A stretch of 64,000 nt of DNA from Pseudonocardia cypriaca. Its GTDB lineage: Bacteria; Actinomycetota; Actinomycetes; Mycobacteriales; Pseudonocardiaceae. Below the pieces are notes generated by a model. The model did no database searches and was not told the origin of the DNA. It worked only from the letters and a program-made list of their open reading frames with translations. This document shows positions 54,804 through 64,000 of this stretch, one piece after another. Position 1 is the first letter of the stretch; each line of letters begins with the position of its first letter. The DNA lies in assembly GCF_006717045.1 (NCBI RefSeq), contig NZ_VFPH01000001.1, positions 3,162,001-3,226,000 on the forward strand, written 5' to 3'. The position numbers and the translations under genes were made by a program.

Positions 54804-56096
54804 TCAGCTCACCCCGAAGAACTCGCGGGCCGCACGCACACCGTCGATCAGCGCGCCGACCTCGTCGGGGGTGTTGTACACCGCGAACGACGCGCGCACG
54901 GTGGCCGCCACGCCGAACCGCCGGTGCAACGGCCACGCGCAGTGGTGTCCCACCCGTACGGCGACACCGCGGTCGTCGAGCACCTGGCCGACGTCGTGGG
55001 CGTGGATGCCGTCGACGACGAACGCGACCGTGCCGCCGCGCTCCTCGAGGGAGCGGGGTCCGACGACCCGCACGCCGGGGACCTCGGCGAGCCCGTCGAG
55101 CGTCGCACGGGCGAGCGCGAGCTCGTGGGCGTGCACGCGGTCCATGCCGACGGCGGACAGGTAGTCGACGGCGGCACCGAGGCCGACGGCCTGGGACGTC
55201 ATCGGCACACCCGCCTCGAACCGCTGCGGCGGCGGGGCGTAGGTGGAGCCCTCCATCCGCACCAGCTCGATCATCGACCCGCCGGTGAGGAACGGCGGCA
55301 TCGCGGCGAGCAGCTCCGCGCGCCCGTACAGCACGCCGATGCCGGACGGGCCGAGCATCTTGTGGCCGGAGAACGCGGCGAAGTCGATGCCCAGGTTGGT
55401 CAGGTGCACGGGCATGTGCGGCACGGACTGGGCCGCGTCGAGCAGCGTGAGCGCACCGACCGCCTGCGCGCGCCGCACCAGCTCCGCGACCGGCAGGACG
55501 GTGCCGAGCACGTTGGACTGGTGGGCGAACGCCACCAGCTTGGTGCGTTCGGTCAGCTCGATCGAGTCGAGGTCGAGCCGGCCCTCGTCGTCGACGGAGT
55601 ACCAGCGCAGGGTGGCGCCGGTGCGCCGGCACAGCTCCTGCCACGGCACGAGGTTGGCGTGGTGCTCCAGCTCCGTGATCACGATCTCGTCGCCGGGCCC
55701 GAGCGCGAACCGCTCGGTCTCCGGGCCGAGGCCGGTGCGCACCGACGAGTTGCTCATCGCGTACGCGACGAGGTTGATCGCCTCGGTGGTGTTCTTGGTG
55801 AACACCACCTCGCCCGGGTCGGCGCCGACGAACGCGGCGATCCGCGACCGCGCCGACTCGTAGGCGTCGGTGGCTTCCTCGGCGAGTTGGTGGGCGCCGC
55901 GGTGCACAGCACCGTTGTGCTGCTCCAGGAACGTCCGCTCGGCGTCGAGCACCTGCCGGGGACGGTGGGAGGTGGCGCCCGAGTCGAGGTAGACGAGGGG
56001 CCGCCCGTCGCGGACCGTGCGGGTGAGGATCGGGAAGTCCGCCCTGAGCTTCCCGACATCCAGCCCCGCGAGCTGAGGAGCCTCGAGCGCGGTCAT
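54804..56096 (-). CDS. sufS: Cysteine desulfurase SufS
   Basis: 430-residue PLP enzyme that releases sulfur from cysteine. FSGHKMLGPSGIGVLYG contains the PLP lysine and RVGHHCAWPLHRRF the active cysteine. YLDSGATSHRP opens the fold. The ATG and the sufC stop share one base. Confidence 0.97.
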   Translation of the reverse strand: MTALEAPQLAGLDVGKLRADFPILTRTVRDGRPLVYLDSGATSHRPRQVLDAERTFLEQHNGAVHRGAHQLAEEATDAYESARSRIAAFVGADPGEVVFTKNTTEAINLVAYAMSNSSVRTGLGPETERFALGPGDEIVITELEHHANLVPWQELCRRTGATLRWYSVDDEGRLDLDSIELTERTKLVAFAHQSNVLGTVLPVAELVRRAQAVGALTLLDAAQSVPHMPVHLTNLGIDFAAFSGHKMLGPSGIGVLYGRAELLAAMPPFLTGGSMIELVRMEGSTYAPPPQRFEAGVPMTSQAVGLGAAVDYLSAVGMDRVHAHELALARATLDGLAEVPGVRVVGPRSLEERGGTVAFVVDGIHAHDVGQVLDDRGVAVRVGHHCAWPLHRRFGVAATVRASFAVYNTPDEVGALIDGVRAAREFFGVS

Positions 56097-56866
56097 CAGA
56101 CCGCCGCCTCGGCCTTCCCACCCGTGAACCGCACGTACCCGCTGCGCTCCAGCTCGTCGGCGAGCTCGGGGCCGCCGGACTCGACGACCCGCCCACCGGC
56201 GAACACGTGCACGCGGTCGGGGCGGATGTGCTGCAGGATCCGGGTGTAGTGCGTGATCAGCAGCACGCCGGTGTCGGCGCCCTCGCGGTAGCGGTTGACG
56301 CCCTCGGACACGACGCGCAGCGCATCGACGTCGAGGCCGGAGTCGGTCTCGTCGAGGATGGCGAACTTCGGCTTGAGCAGCGCGAGCTGCAGCACCTCGT
56401 GGCGCTTCTTCTCGCCGCCGGAGAAGCCCTCGTTGACCGAGCGCTCCGCGAAGTCCGGGTCGATGTCGAGGTCGGCCATCGCGCCCTTGACCTCCTTGAC
56501 CCAGGTGCGCAGCTTCGGGGCCTCGCCGCGGACGGCCGTGGCCGCCGAACGCAGGAAGTTGGCCATCGACACGCCGGGCACCTCGACCGGGTACTGCATG
56601 GCGAGGAAGAGGCCCGCGCGGGCGCGCTCGTCGACGGGGAGCTCCAGGAGGTCCTGGCCGTCGAGCGTGACGCTGCCCGAGGCGATCTGGTACTTCGGGT
56701 GGCCGGCGATCGCGTAGGCGAGCGTGGACTTGCCGGACCCGTTGGGGCCCATGATCGCGTGGGTCTCGCCGGTGCGGACCGTGAGGTCGACGCCCTTAAG
56801 GATCTCCTTGGCGCCGTCGTCGGTCGCGACCGAGACGTGCAGGTCCTTGATCTCCAGGGTGGACAT
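56096..56866 (-). CDS. sufC: SufC Fe-S assembly ATPase
   Basis: 256-residue ABC-type ATPase. Walker A GPNGSGKST, signature FSGGEKKRHE and Walker B FAILDETDSGLD, the DSGLD form being typical of SufC. Works with SufB and SufD. 28 bp after sufD. Confidence 0.97.
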   Translation of the reverse strand: MSTLEIKDLHVSVATDDGAKEILKGVDLTVRTGETHAIMGPNGSGKSTLAYAIAGHPKYQIASGSVTLDGQDLLELPVDERARAGLFLAMQYPVEVPGVSMANFLRSAATAVRGEAPKLRTWVKEVKGAMADLDIDPDFAERSVNEGFSGGEKKRHEVLQLALLKPKFAILDETDSGLDVDALRVVSEGVNRYREGADTGVLLITHYTRILQHIRPDRVHVFAGGRVVESGGPELADELERSGYVRFTGGKAEAAV

Positions 56867-56894
56867 GTTCTGTGAACGCTCCGTGGTGGTGGGG

Positions 56895-58073
56895 TCAGGC
56901 GCCGGTCACTGCGAGCTCGGCCTCGATGGCCGCTTCGAGGCGCTCGCGCAACTCCGGCAGGGTGATCTTGGACAGGATCTCGCCGAAGAAGCCGCGGACG
57001 ACCAGCCGGCGCGCGACGTCCTCGGGGATGCCGCGGCTCTGCAGGTAGAACAGCTGCTCGTCGTCGAACCGGCCGGTGGCGCTGGCGTGACCGGCGCCGG
57101 CGATCTCACCGGTCTCGATCTCCAGGTTGGGCACGGAGTCGGCGCGGGCGCGCTCGGTGAGCACGAGGTTGCGGTTGAACTCGAACGTCTCCGTGGCCTC
57201 GGCAGCGGCCCGGATCACGACGTCACCGATCCAGACGGTGTGCGCCCCGTCGCCCTGCAGCGCGTTCTTGTACAGCACGTCGGAGCGGCAGTGCGGCACC
57301 GAGTGGTCGACCAGCAGGCGCTGCTCCAGGTGCTGGCCGGCGTCGGCGTAGCCGAGGCCGCGCAGCTCGGCGTCGCCGCCGGGACCCGCGTAGGAGACGG
57401 TCTCGCTGACGCGCACCAGGTCGCCGCCGAGCGACACCGACGTGGAGCGCAGCGTTGCGTCGCGGCCCACCGAGTAGTGGCGCGCGCCCACGTGCACGGC
57501 GTCGTCGGCCCACTCGTCGGTGACGACGAGGTCCAGTCGCGACCCGTCGGCGAGCACGACCTCCAGGTTGTCGGCGACCGTGCCCGACCCGCGGTGCTCG
57601 ATCACGACGGTGGCCTGCGTGTGCCGGGTGGTGCGCAGCTGCAGGTGCCCCGCGGCGGTGCGCCCCTCCCCCGGCCCGGTGACCGTGATCGTGACCGGCC
57701 CCGGCGTGCCGTCGACCGTGACGACGACGGCCTCGCGGAACGCCGACCACGCCGCCGCGGCGACCCGGTCGGCGGGAACGCCGCCCTCGCCGAGCCGCGG
57801 GTCGTCGCGGCCGACGGTCTCGACCGTGACCCCCTCGACGGTGGACACCGCGACATCGGTGGCGGTGTCCAGCGACGCGGTGCCGTCGTGCAGGCCGCGC
57901 AGCCTGCGCAGCGGGGTGAACCGCCAGTTCTCCTCGCGCCCGCCGGGCACCTCGAAGGCCTCGACGTCGTAGGAGGTGAAGCGATCGATCGCCGATGCGA
58001 TCGGCGCCTCACCCTGGCCCTTCTTCGCGCCCTTCAGCTCGGGTGCGAGGCCGGCAACTTCTGGAGCCGTCAT
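56895..58073 (-). CDS. sufD: SufD Fe-S assembly scaffold
   Basis: 392-residue SufBD-family protein. The core beta-helix includes VPHCRSDVLYKNALQGDGAHTVWIGDV, and the C-terminal FYLQSRGIPEDVARRLVVRGFF is the shared SufB/SufD end. ATG 58073 overlaps the sufB stop; longer frames lie inside sufB. Confidence 0.96.
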   Translation of the reverse strand: MTAPEVAGLAPELKGAKKGQGEAPIASAIDRFTSYDVEAFEVPGGREENWRFTPLRRLRGLHDGTASLDTATDVAVSTVEGVTVETVGRDDPRLGEGGVPADRVAAAAWSAFREAVVVTVDGTPGPVTITVTGPGEGRTAAGHLQLRTTRHTQATVVIEHRGSGTVADNLEVVLADGSRLDLVVTDEWADDAVHVGARHYSVGRDATLRSTSVSLGGDLVRVSETVSYAGPGGDAELRGLGYADAGQHLEQRLLVDHSVPHCRSDVLYKNALQGDGAHTVWIGDVVIRAAAEATETFEFNRNLVLTERARADSVPNLEIETGEIAGAGHASATGRFDDEQLFYLQSRGIPEDVARRLVVRGFFGEILSKITLPELRERLEAAIEAELAVTGA

Positions 58074-59497
58074 CCGACAGCGCCCTCCATCTGCAGCTCG
58101 ATCAGTCGGTTCAGCTCCAGCGCGTACTCCATGGGGAGCTCGCGCGCGATGGGCTCGACGAACCCGCGCACGACCATGGCCATCGCCTCGTCCTCGGTGA
58201 GACCCCGGCTCATCAGGTAGAAGAGCTGGTCGTCGCTCACCTTGGACACGGTGGCCTCGTGACCCATCGTGACGTCGTCGGTGCGGACGTCGACGTACGG
58301 GTAGGTGTCGGAGCGGCTGATCGTGTCGACCAGCAGCGCGTCGCACTTCACCGTGGAGCGGCTGTGGTGGGCCCGCGGGTTGACCTGCACGAGCCCGCGG
58401 TAGGACGTACGGCCGCCGCCGCGCGCCACCGACTTCGAGATGATCGTCGAGGACGTGTGCGGTGCGAGGTGCACCATCTTCGCGCCCGCGTCCTGGTGCT
58501 GGCCCTCGCCCGCGAACGCGATCGAGAGAACCTCGCCCTTGGCGTGCTCGCCCATCAGCCAGACGGCCGGGTACTTCATGGTGACCTTGGAGCCCAGGTT
58601 GCCGTCGACCCACTCCATGGTGGCGCCCTCTTCGGCCTTGGCCCGCTTCGTCACCAGGTTGTAGACGTTGTTCGACCAGTTCTGGATGGTCGTGTAGCGG
58701 CAGCGGCCGCCCTTCTTCACGACGATCTCGACGACCGCGGAGTGCAGCGAGTCGGTCTTGTAGATCGGCGCGGTGCAGCCCTCGACGTAATGCACGTAGG
58801 CACCCTCGTCGACGATGATCAGCGTGCGCTCGAACTGGCCCATGTTCTCGGTGTTGATCCGGAAGTAGGCCTGCAGCGGGATGTCGACGTGCACGCCCGG
58901 CGGCACGTAGATGAACGACCCGCCCGACCACACCGCCGAGTTGAGTGCGGAGAACTTGTTGTCACCGGCCGGGATGACCGAGCCGAAGTACTCCTTGAAC
59001 AGCTCCGGGTGCTCGCGCAGGCCGGTGTCGGTGTCCAGGAAGATGACGCCCTGCTGCTCCAGGTCCTCGCGGATCTGGTGGTAGACGACCTCGGACTCGT
59101 ACTGCGCAGCGACGCCCGCGACCAGCCGTGCCTTCTCCGCCTCGGGGATGCCCAGCCTGTCGTAGGTGTTCTTGATGTCCTCCGGCAGCTCCTCCCACGA
59201 GGTGGCCTGCTTCTCGGTGGACCGCACGAAGTACTTGATGTTGTCGAAGTCGATGCCCGACAGGTCGGCACCCCAGCGCGGCATCGGCTTGCGCTCGAAC
59301 AGGTCGAGCGCCTTGAGCCGGAAGTCGAGCATCCACTTGGGCTCGTTCTTCATCCGCGAGATGTCGGCAACGACGTCCGCCGACAGCCCACGGCGGGCGG
59401 AGGCGCCTGCGACGTCGGAATCTGCCCAGCCGAAGTCGTAGCGGCCGAGTGTCGCGAGCGTCTCCTCCTGGGTGAGTGCCTCAGGAGTGGTGGTCAT
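58070..59497 (-). CDS. sufB: SufB Fe-S assembly scaffold (no intein)
   Basis: 475-residue SufB. Segments YVPPGVHVDIPLQAYFRINTENMGQFERTLIIVDEGAYVHYVEGCTAP and DQLFYLMSRGLTEDEAMAMVVRGFVEPI are diagnostic. The frame is continuous; the intein that interrupts sufB in M. tuberculosis is absent. ATG 59497 overlaps the sufR stop. Confidence 0.97.
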   Translation of the reverse strand: MTTTPEALTQEETLATLGRYDFGWADSDVAGASARRGLSADVVADISRMKNEPKWMLDFRLKALDLFERKPMPRWGADLSGIDFDNIKYFVRSTEKQATSWEELPEDIKNTYDRLGIPEAEKARLVAGVAAQYESEVVYHQIREDLEQQGVIFLDTDTGLREHPELFKEYFGSVIPAGDNKFSALNSAVWSGGSFIYVPPGVHVDIPLQAYFRINTENMGQFERTLIIVDEGAYVHYVEGCTAPIYKTDSLHSAVVEIVVKKGGRCRYTTIQNWSNNVYNLVTKRAKAEEGATMEWVDGNLGSKVTMKYPAVWLMGEHAKGEVLSIAFAGEGQHQDAGAKMVHLAPHTSSTIISKSVARGGGRTSYRGLVQVNPRAHHSRSTVKCDALLVDTISRSDTYPYVDVRTDDVTMGHEATVSKVSDDQLFYLMSRGLTEDEAMAMVVRGFVEPIARELPMEYALELNRLIELQMEGAVG

Positions 59498-60240
59498 GCG
59501 TCCTCCCTGCGGACGGTTGTGGTGGGCTCGTGCTTCCGCCGGAAGTCGGGAGCGTCCAACGGAACGTGCGTGGTGCACGCGGAGTCGCCGCGTGCGATGG
59601 TGGCAAGCCGCTGCACGTGCGTGCCGAGCAGGGCGGCGAAGGCCTGGGTCTCGGCCTCGCACAGCTCGGGGAACGCCGCGGCGACGTGGGCCACCGGACA
59701 GTGGTGCTGGCACAGCTGCACGCCGGTGCGCGACTCGCGGGCCTGCGCCGCGTACCCGCGGGCCGTGAGCAGCGCGGCGAGGGCTTCCGCCTTCGCGTCG
59801 GGCCGGGACGCCGCAGCGACCTGCTGGGCCCCGGACGCGAGCAGCGCGTCGACCCGGGTGCGGGCGAAGCCGCGCACCGCGGCCTCGCCGCCGTGCTCCG
59901 CGAGGTACTGCAGCGCGGCAACAGCCAGCTCGTCGTAGCCGTGGCCGAACCGGGCCCGGCCCGCGTCGGTGAGCAGGTACTGCCGAGCCGGGCGGCCCCG
60001 CCCGCGCGGGCCCCGCCGGGGTGCCTCGCGGGCATCGGCCTCGCCGTCGGCGATCAGCGCGTCGAGGTGGCGCCGGACGGCCGCGGCCGACAGCTCCAGC
60101 TCCGCGGCGACCGCCGCCGCCGTGATCGGACCCTGCTCCATCAGCAGCCGGGCCACGGCCTCGCGCGTGCGGCCCTCACCGGCCGACGCGCCCTCCGGGG
60201 GGCGGACGTCGACCGGCACGGCGGGCCGGGCGCTTTTCAC
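59494..60240 (-). CDS. sufR: SufR-like Fe-S-sensing repressor
   Basis: 248-residue regulator. A winged HTH (about 30-75, EAVARLLMEQGPITAAAVAAELELSAAAVRRHLDALI) and a C-terminal cluster site CQHHCPVAHVAAAFPELC. SufR senses cluster status and represses its own suf operon. GTG 60240 is chosen over a longer frame because a likely operator lies just upstream. It is the first gene of sufRBDCSUT. Confidence 0.93.
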   Translation of the reverse strand: MKSARPAVPVDVRPPEGASAGEGRTREAVARLLMEQGPITAAAVAAELELSAAAVRRHLDALIADGEADAREAPRRGPRGRGRPARQYLLTDAGRARFGHGYDELAVAALQYLAEHGGEAAVRGFARTRVDALLASGAQQVAAASRPDAKAEALAALLTARGYAAQARESRTGVQLCQHHCPVAHVAAAFPELCEAETQAFAALLGTHVQRLATIARGDSACTTHVPLDAPDFRRKHEPTTTVRREDA

Positions 60241-60251
60241 AACACCAGTCT
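60238..60251. promoter_or_regulatory. Possible SufR operator
   Basis: On the minus strand CAAGACTGGTGTTG forms an imperfect palindrome (CAAnAC-nn-GTnTTG) touching the sufR start, with TATACG about 10 bp upstream as a -10 candidate. Confidence 0.45.
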
Positions 60252-60413
60252 TGCGTATATCCCTCGCCAGGGCAAAGGCGGCCCCGCCCGAGGTGAGGAC
60301 CCTCACGCGGGCCGTCCGCTCGGGGTAGCCGCAGGTCGGGCGGGGGATCTCCCCCCGATCTCCCGGTGGCTGGCCGGATTGATCACCCCGGCCCGGTTCG
60401 TGACGCTGCTCAC

Positions 60414-62309
60414 GTGCGATTCCGGGTTGTGCTCGTCCTCGTCGGCGTGCTGGTCAGCGGCCTCGTGACGGCCGGCAGCGCCTGGGGCGCTCCGCCGAGC
60501 ACGCTCGATCCCGGCGCGGTCCGGGCCTTCCTGGACCGCGAGGTGCCCGAACAGCTGCGGCTGCTGCAGCTGCCCGGCGCGTCCGTCGCCGTCGTGGCAG
60601 GCGGGAGACAGGTGTTCGCCGGGGGCTACGGCACGGCCGACCTGGGCACCGGTCGCCCGCTCGACGACCGCACCCCCGTCCGGGTCGACTCGATCAGCAA
60701 GGTGTTCGCGGCCACGGCGGTGATGCAGCTCGTCGCGCGCGGCGAGCTCGACCTGCACCGCGACGTGAACGAGCACCTCGCCGGCTTCCGGGTGCCGGAC
60801 ACGTATCCCGGGCAGCCGGTGACCCTGGCCCACCTGCTGACGCACACCGCGGGCTACGAGGAGCGCAACACGGGCAACGCGGGCGCGGCCCGGCAGCCGC
60901 TGGGCGACTACCTCGCCACCCACCAGCCGGCGCGGGTCCGGCCGCCCGGGCTGCTGCCGTCCTACTCCAACTACGGCCTCGCCCTCGCCGGGCACGTCGT
61001 GGAGCTGCGCGCGGGAATGCCGTTCGAGCGGTACGTGGAGGAGAACGTCTTCGGCCCGCTCGGGATGGAGCGGAGCACGTTCGACCAGTCGGCGTCCCAC
61101 CCGCTGCGGGCCGAGGCCGCCCGCACCTACCGGCCGGACGGCGCGGGGAACTCCCCGGTCCCGCCGTCGTACGACTTCATGGCCCCGGCCGGTTCCGCCA
61201 TCGCGTCCGCCTCCGACATGGCCCGGTTCATGCTCGCCGAGCTGCGGGGCGACCCCCGGCTCCTGGACGACGGCCCGCTCCGCTCGATGCAGGACCAGCA
61301 GTTCGCCGTCGACCCCCGCCTGCCCGGGATGGGGTACGCGTTCCAGCACGGCGTGCTCGGCGGCCACCGGATGTTCGGGCACGACGGGGACGGCTTCGGC
61401 TCGCACTCGGTGATGGCCCTGTTCCCCACCCTCGGAGTGGGGGTGTTCGCCGCGGTGAACGGCGACGGCACCGACATCGGCGGTTCCGCCGGTCTCCACG
61501 AGCTGGTCCGCCGGTTGGCCGACGAGCTCCTCCCGCCCGGACCGATCGGCGTCTCCACGTATCCGGAGGTGGACGCCGCACCGGCCGCCGAGCTGGCAGG
61601 CAGCTTCCGCTACGCCCGGATCAGCACGTCCGACCCGTCCCGCCTGCTCGCGAGGGTGCTCGCGGACGTGCAGGTCGAGGCCGCCCCGGACGGTTCGCTC
61701 ACCACCGTCGGGCCGGTGCTGTACGAGCTGCCCGGCACCGTGCGCTGGGTTCCGGTCGGAGAGCGCCTGTACCGCGCCGACGGCCGCGCGGACCTGCTCG
61801 CGTTCGGCCCGGGCGGGGCGCACCTCGCCAGCGGGGACGACGCCACCGTGGCCTGGGAACGCGTGGGGTGGTGGCAGGGCACCACCCTGCACCTCGCGCT
61901 GGCGCTCGGCGCCGCCGTCGTCCTGCTGACGACGCTCGCGTGGCCGGTGGCCGCGCTCATCCGCCGTCGACGGGCGGACGCAGGTCCCCCACTCCTCGCC
62001 AGGTGGCTGGCCGGGGCGATGGCCCTGCTGCTCATGGTGTTCCTGGCGTTCGCGGCCTGGCTGGCGAACCCGCTCGACCGGTTCCTGGACGCGCTCATCG
62101 GCGACACCGCGGCGCTCGCAGTGCTGTGCGCGCTGCCGACGCTCGCCGCGGTCTGCGCGCTCGGGGTGCTGGTGTCGGCCGCGCTCGCCTGGCGCCGCCG
62201 GTGGTGGTCGACGGCGGCCCGGCTGCACTACACGGTGGTCGCGCTGGCCGGGATGACCTTCCTGGCCGTGGCCTGGGAGTACAACTTCGTCACCCTGCCG
62301 GGTGCGTGA
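60414..62309 (+). CDS. Membrane-bound serine hydrolase, beta-lactamase/DD-peptidase fold
   Basis: 631-residue protein. A signal peptide (VRFRVVLVLVGVLVSGLVTAGSAWG) leads to a class C beta-lactamase-like domain with Ser93-Ile-Ser-Lys96 as the SxxK motif and YSNYG as the YxN motif. A linker domain follows, then three to four membrane helices in the last 130 residues. The catalytic domain is therefore extracellular. It could be a D-Ala peptidase or esterase. Start at GTG 60414 gives the signal peptide; GTG 60366 is less likely. Confidence 0.88.
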   Translation: MRFRVVLVLVGVLVSGLVTAGSAWGAPPSTLDPGAVRAFLDREVPEQLRLLQLPGASVAVVAGGRQVFAGGYGTADLGTGRPLDDRTPVRVDSISKVFAATAVMQLVARGELDLHRDVNEHLAGFRVPDTYPGQPVTLAHLLTHTAGYEERNTGNAGAARQPLGDYLATHQPARVRPPGLLPSYSNYGLALAGHVVELRAGMPFERYVEENVFGPLGMERSTFDQSASHPLRAEAARTYRPDGAGNSPVPPSYDFMAPAGSAIASASDMARFMLAELRGDPRLLDDGPLRSMQDQQFAVDPRLPGMGYAFQHGVLGGHRMFGHDGDGFGSHSVMALFPTLGVGVFAAVNGDGTDIGGSAGLHELVRRLADELLPPGPIGVSTYPEVDAAPAAELAGSFRYARISTSDPSRLLARVLADVQVEAAPDGSLTTVGPVLYELPGTVRWVPVGERLYRADGRADLLAFGPGGAHLASGDDATVAWERVGWWQGTTLHLALALGAAVVLLTTLAWPVAALIRRRRADAGPPLLARWLAGAMALLLMVFLAFAAWLANPLDRFLDALIGDTAALAVLCALPTLAAVCALGVLVSAALAWRRRWWSTAARLHYTVVALAGMTFLAVAWEYNFVTLPGA

Positions 62310-62374
62310 CCCGGCCGAACACGTCCGGCCACGTGGTGACGAACCGGCGGGCGGCACTGGATACGCTGGCCCCC

Positions 62375-63958
62375 ATGGTCGCCCGGGAGCTGGACACCGC
62401 AGAGGCTGCGGTGCTCGCCCCTTCCCGCGTGCGCGACCCGAGCCGGATGCCCCGGCTCGTCGGGCTCACCGGCACCCTCCTCATGGCGGCCGGTGGGCTC
62501 GGGGCAGGCGCGCTGCCGGTGCCCAACCCGGTGTTCGGGCTGCGGCTGCTCGGCCTGCCCAGCCGCAACACCACCATCGCGATCGCCGTCACCTACACCG
62601 GCATCTGCCTGCTCGTGCTCGCGTGGCTGTGGGTCGGCAAGATGCTGCGCGCCCGCGGCGCCGTACCGCCTGCGCCCACGCCTGCGCAGCTCGCCCGCAC
62701 GGCTGTGATGTGGGCGGTGCCGCTCGCGCTGGCACCGCCGCTCTTCTCCCGCGACGTCTACAGCTACCTCGCCCAGAGCGCCACCCTCGCCCGCGGTCTC
62801 GACCCGTACGTTCTCGGGCCGGCCGAGGCGCTCGGCGTGGACGACCCGCTCACCCGCAGCATCCCCACGATCTGGCGCGACACCCCCGCGCCGTACGGCC
62901 CGCTCTTCCTGATCATGGGCCGCGGGATCACGGCGCTGTCGGGCAACGACATCGTGCTCGGCATCTTCGAGTACCGGTTGCTCGCGTTCGCCGGCCTCGG
63001 CCTCATGGTGTGGGCGCTGCCGAAGCTGGCCCGGCGCTGCGGGCTCGACACCGGCCTCGCGATGTGGCTGGGCCTCGCCAACCCCCTCGTCCTGTTCCAC
63101 CTCGTGAGCGGCATCCACAACGAGGCGCTCATGGTCGGCCTGATGCTCGCCGGCTTCGAGATCGGGCTGCGCGCCGGGGACCGGCTGCTCGACCGGAACC
63201 TCCTGGTGGGCGCGCTGCTCATCATCGCGGCGTCGGCGATCAAGCTCCCGGCCATCCTCGCGCTGGGCTTCCTCGGGATGGAGTGGGCCCGCCGCCGGGG
63301 CGGCCGCATCGCCCACGTGGTGCCGGTCGCCGGGCTGTTCAGCCTCCTCTCCGTGGTCTGCTACCTCCCGTTGTCGGTCGGCACCGGCGTCGGGCTCGGC
63401 TGGTTGAAGACCCTCGACATCCCCCAGCTCATCCGGAGCTGGATGTCGGTCACCACCGACCTCGGCATGATCGGCGGCCAGGTCGGCATCCTGGCCAGGC
63501 TGGGCGACCACACCGACGCCGTGCTCGCCGTGTCCCGCAACATCGGCCTGGCCGCGTCGGCCGTGCTCGTCGTGATGCTGCTGTTCGCCGTGCTGCGGGG
63601 CCGCGTCGAGCCGATCACCGGCATGGGCACCGCGCTCGGCGCCGTGGTGCTCCTCGGCCCGGTCGTGCACCCCTGGTACCTGCTGTGGGCCGCCATCCCG
63701 CTCGCCGCCACCCGCGGCCTGCCGCGCTACCGGCGCGCCGCGCTCGCCGCATCGGCCGTCCTCGCGCTGCTCGTGCCGCCCACCGGGGCGGACTTCCAGT
63801 TCCGCGCGTTCCAGCTCCCCCTGTCGATCATCGCCGGCATCGGGATCCTGCTGGTCATCCTGCTCGTGCTGCGCCACCACCTCGCTGGCCAGAGCGGCCA
63901 CGACATCGACGTGCTGCCCGGCCGCTCCCCCGTCCCCGTGCCCGAGACCACGCCTTAA
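62375..63958 (+). CDS. mptB: MptB-like alpha-1,6-mannosyltransferase (GT-C)
   Basis: 527-residue polytopic GT-C protein with a dozen or so hydrophobic segments. The first external loop has FSRDVYSYLAQSATLARGLDPY, with the acidic site of this family. In mycobacteria MptB builds the lipomannan core from polyprenyl-phosphomannose, and the gene lies next to sufR (Rv1459c) as here. TACGCT (62362-62367) ends 7 nt before ATG 62375, a leaderless arrangement. Confidence 0.92.
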   Translation: MVARELDTAEAAVLAPSRVRDPSRMPRLVGLTGTLLMAAGGLGAGALPVPNPVFGLRLLGLPSRNTTIAIAVTYTGICLLVLAWLWVGKMLRARGAVPPAPTPAQLARTAVMWAVPLALAPPLFSRDVYSYLAQSATLARGLDPYVLGPAEALGVDDPLTRSIPTIWRDTPAPYGPLFLIMGRGITALSGNDIVLGIFEYRLLAFAGLGLMVWALPKLARRCGLDTGLAMWLGLANPLVLFHLVSGIHNEALMVGLMLAGFEIGLRAGDRLLDRNLLVGALLIIAASAIKLPAILALGFLGMEWARRRGGRIAHVVPVAGLFSLLSVVCYLPLSVGTGVGLGWLKTLDIPQLIRSWMSVTTDLGMIGGQVGILARLGDHTDAVLAVSRNIGLAASAVLVVMLLFAVLRGRVEPITGMGTALGAVVLLGPVVHPWYLLWAAIPLAATRGLPRYRRAALAASAVLALLVPPTGADFQFRAFQLPLSIIAGIGILLVILLVLRHHLAGQSGHDIDVLPGRSPVPVPETTP

Positions 63959-63969
63959 GCTCGACGATC

Positions 63970-64000
63970 GTGAGTACCGCGCGGTCGATGGACGGGCCGC
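63970..64000 (+). CDS. Start of next gene (partial)
   Basis: GTG at 63970 opens ten codons (VSTARSMDGP) to the window end. TAAGCT at 63956-63961 is a possible -10. In M. tuberculosis the gene after mptB is an ABC transporter ATPase (Rv1458c), but nothing here proves that. Confidence 0.4.
   Translation, partial: MSTARSMDGP

Noticed and set aside
54261..56249. Long plus-strand open frame opposite sufT-sufS-sufC
   Set aside because: Its translation is arginine/histidine/aspartate-rich with no recognisable domain, and it is the mirror of conserved suf genes with overlapping starts.
58070..59497. Intein in sufB
   Set aside because: Known in M. tuberculosis SufB, but here the frame is continuous at 475 residues with no insertion.

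Overview
The window is high-GC DNA (about 70% or more by eye) with dense, overlapping genes, many GTG starts and many start codons lying 6-7 nt after a -10-like hexamer. Together with mabA-inhA-hemH, ergothioneine genes, an AcnR-type regulator, F420-type oxidoreductase and MptB, this indicates an actinomycete, probably Pseudonocardiales. That assignment is inference. No rRNA, tRNA, CRISPR array or prophage is visible.

Two blocks keep a gene order known from Mycobacterium tuberculosis (locus tags from memory). The left block (about 4.5-37.5 kb) matches Rv1472-Rv1485: ferrochelatase, InhA, MabA, VWA protein, DUF58 protein, MoxR, RipA-like NlpC/P60, aconitase, AcnR, crotonase, a small HTH protein and ABC-F. 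The right block (54-64 kb) matches Rv1459-Rv1466: SufT, SufU, SufS, SufC, SufD, SufB, SufR and MptB. Accessory DNA is inserted into this frame: a TetR/sigma-factor/cold-shock group (7-9.5 kb); an arginase-like gene and an immunity-like gene between moxR and ripA (12.6-14.6 kb); 10 kb holding a PadR regulator, a TSUP exporter, an IS110 element, RraA, a cupin and egtDCBA between acnA and its regulator acnR (19-29.4 kb); an ABC exporter and an amidase (30.8-34.4 kb); and a mixed block (37.6-53.9 kb) with dGTPase, lycopene cyclase, Usp/adenylate cyclase, a GH38 mannosidase-ABC uptake operon and a racemase.

The most unusual features are not genes. The arginase-like and immunity-like genes sit behind near-identical 72-bp promoter copies, and a copy of the last 85 bp of ripA lies between them, as if cargo genes were exchanged at one locus by recombination. 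The same paired operators, 28 bp apart, also precede the TSUP exporter at 20.76 kb. A 169-nt nested hairpin spans the stop codons of two convergent genes. A roughly 510-bp imperfect palindrome, preceded by five 42-bp tandem repeats, fills the largest gap. Shorter palindromes from at least two sequence families are scattered through the window. The IS110 copy keeps a structured 5' non-coding end that may encode a bridge RNA.

Regulation that can be read from the sequence: a near-consensus AcnR site at the acnA promoter, with acnR now 10 kb away behind its own promoter; TetR-type palindromes over the divergent tetR and sigma-factor promoters; a PadR inverted repeat around its own -10; a GntR/LacI-type repressor divergent from the mannosidase operon with an operator between -35 and -10; and short upstream ORFs before acnA and the ABC-F gene.
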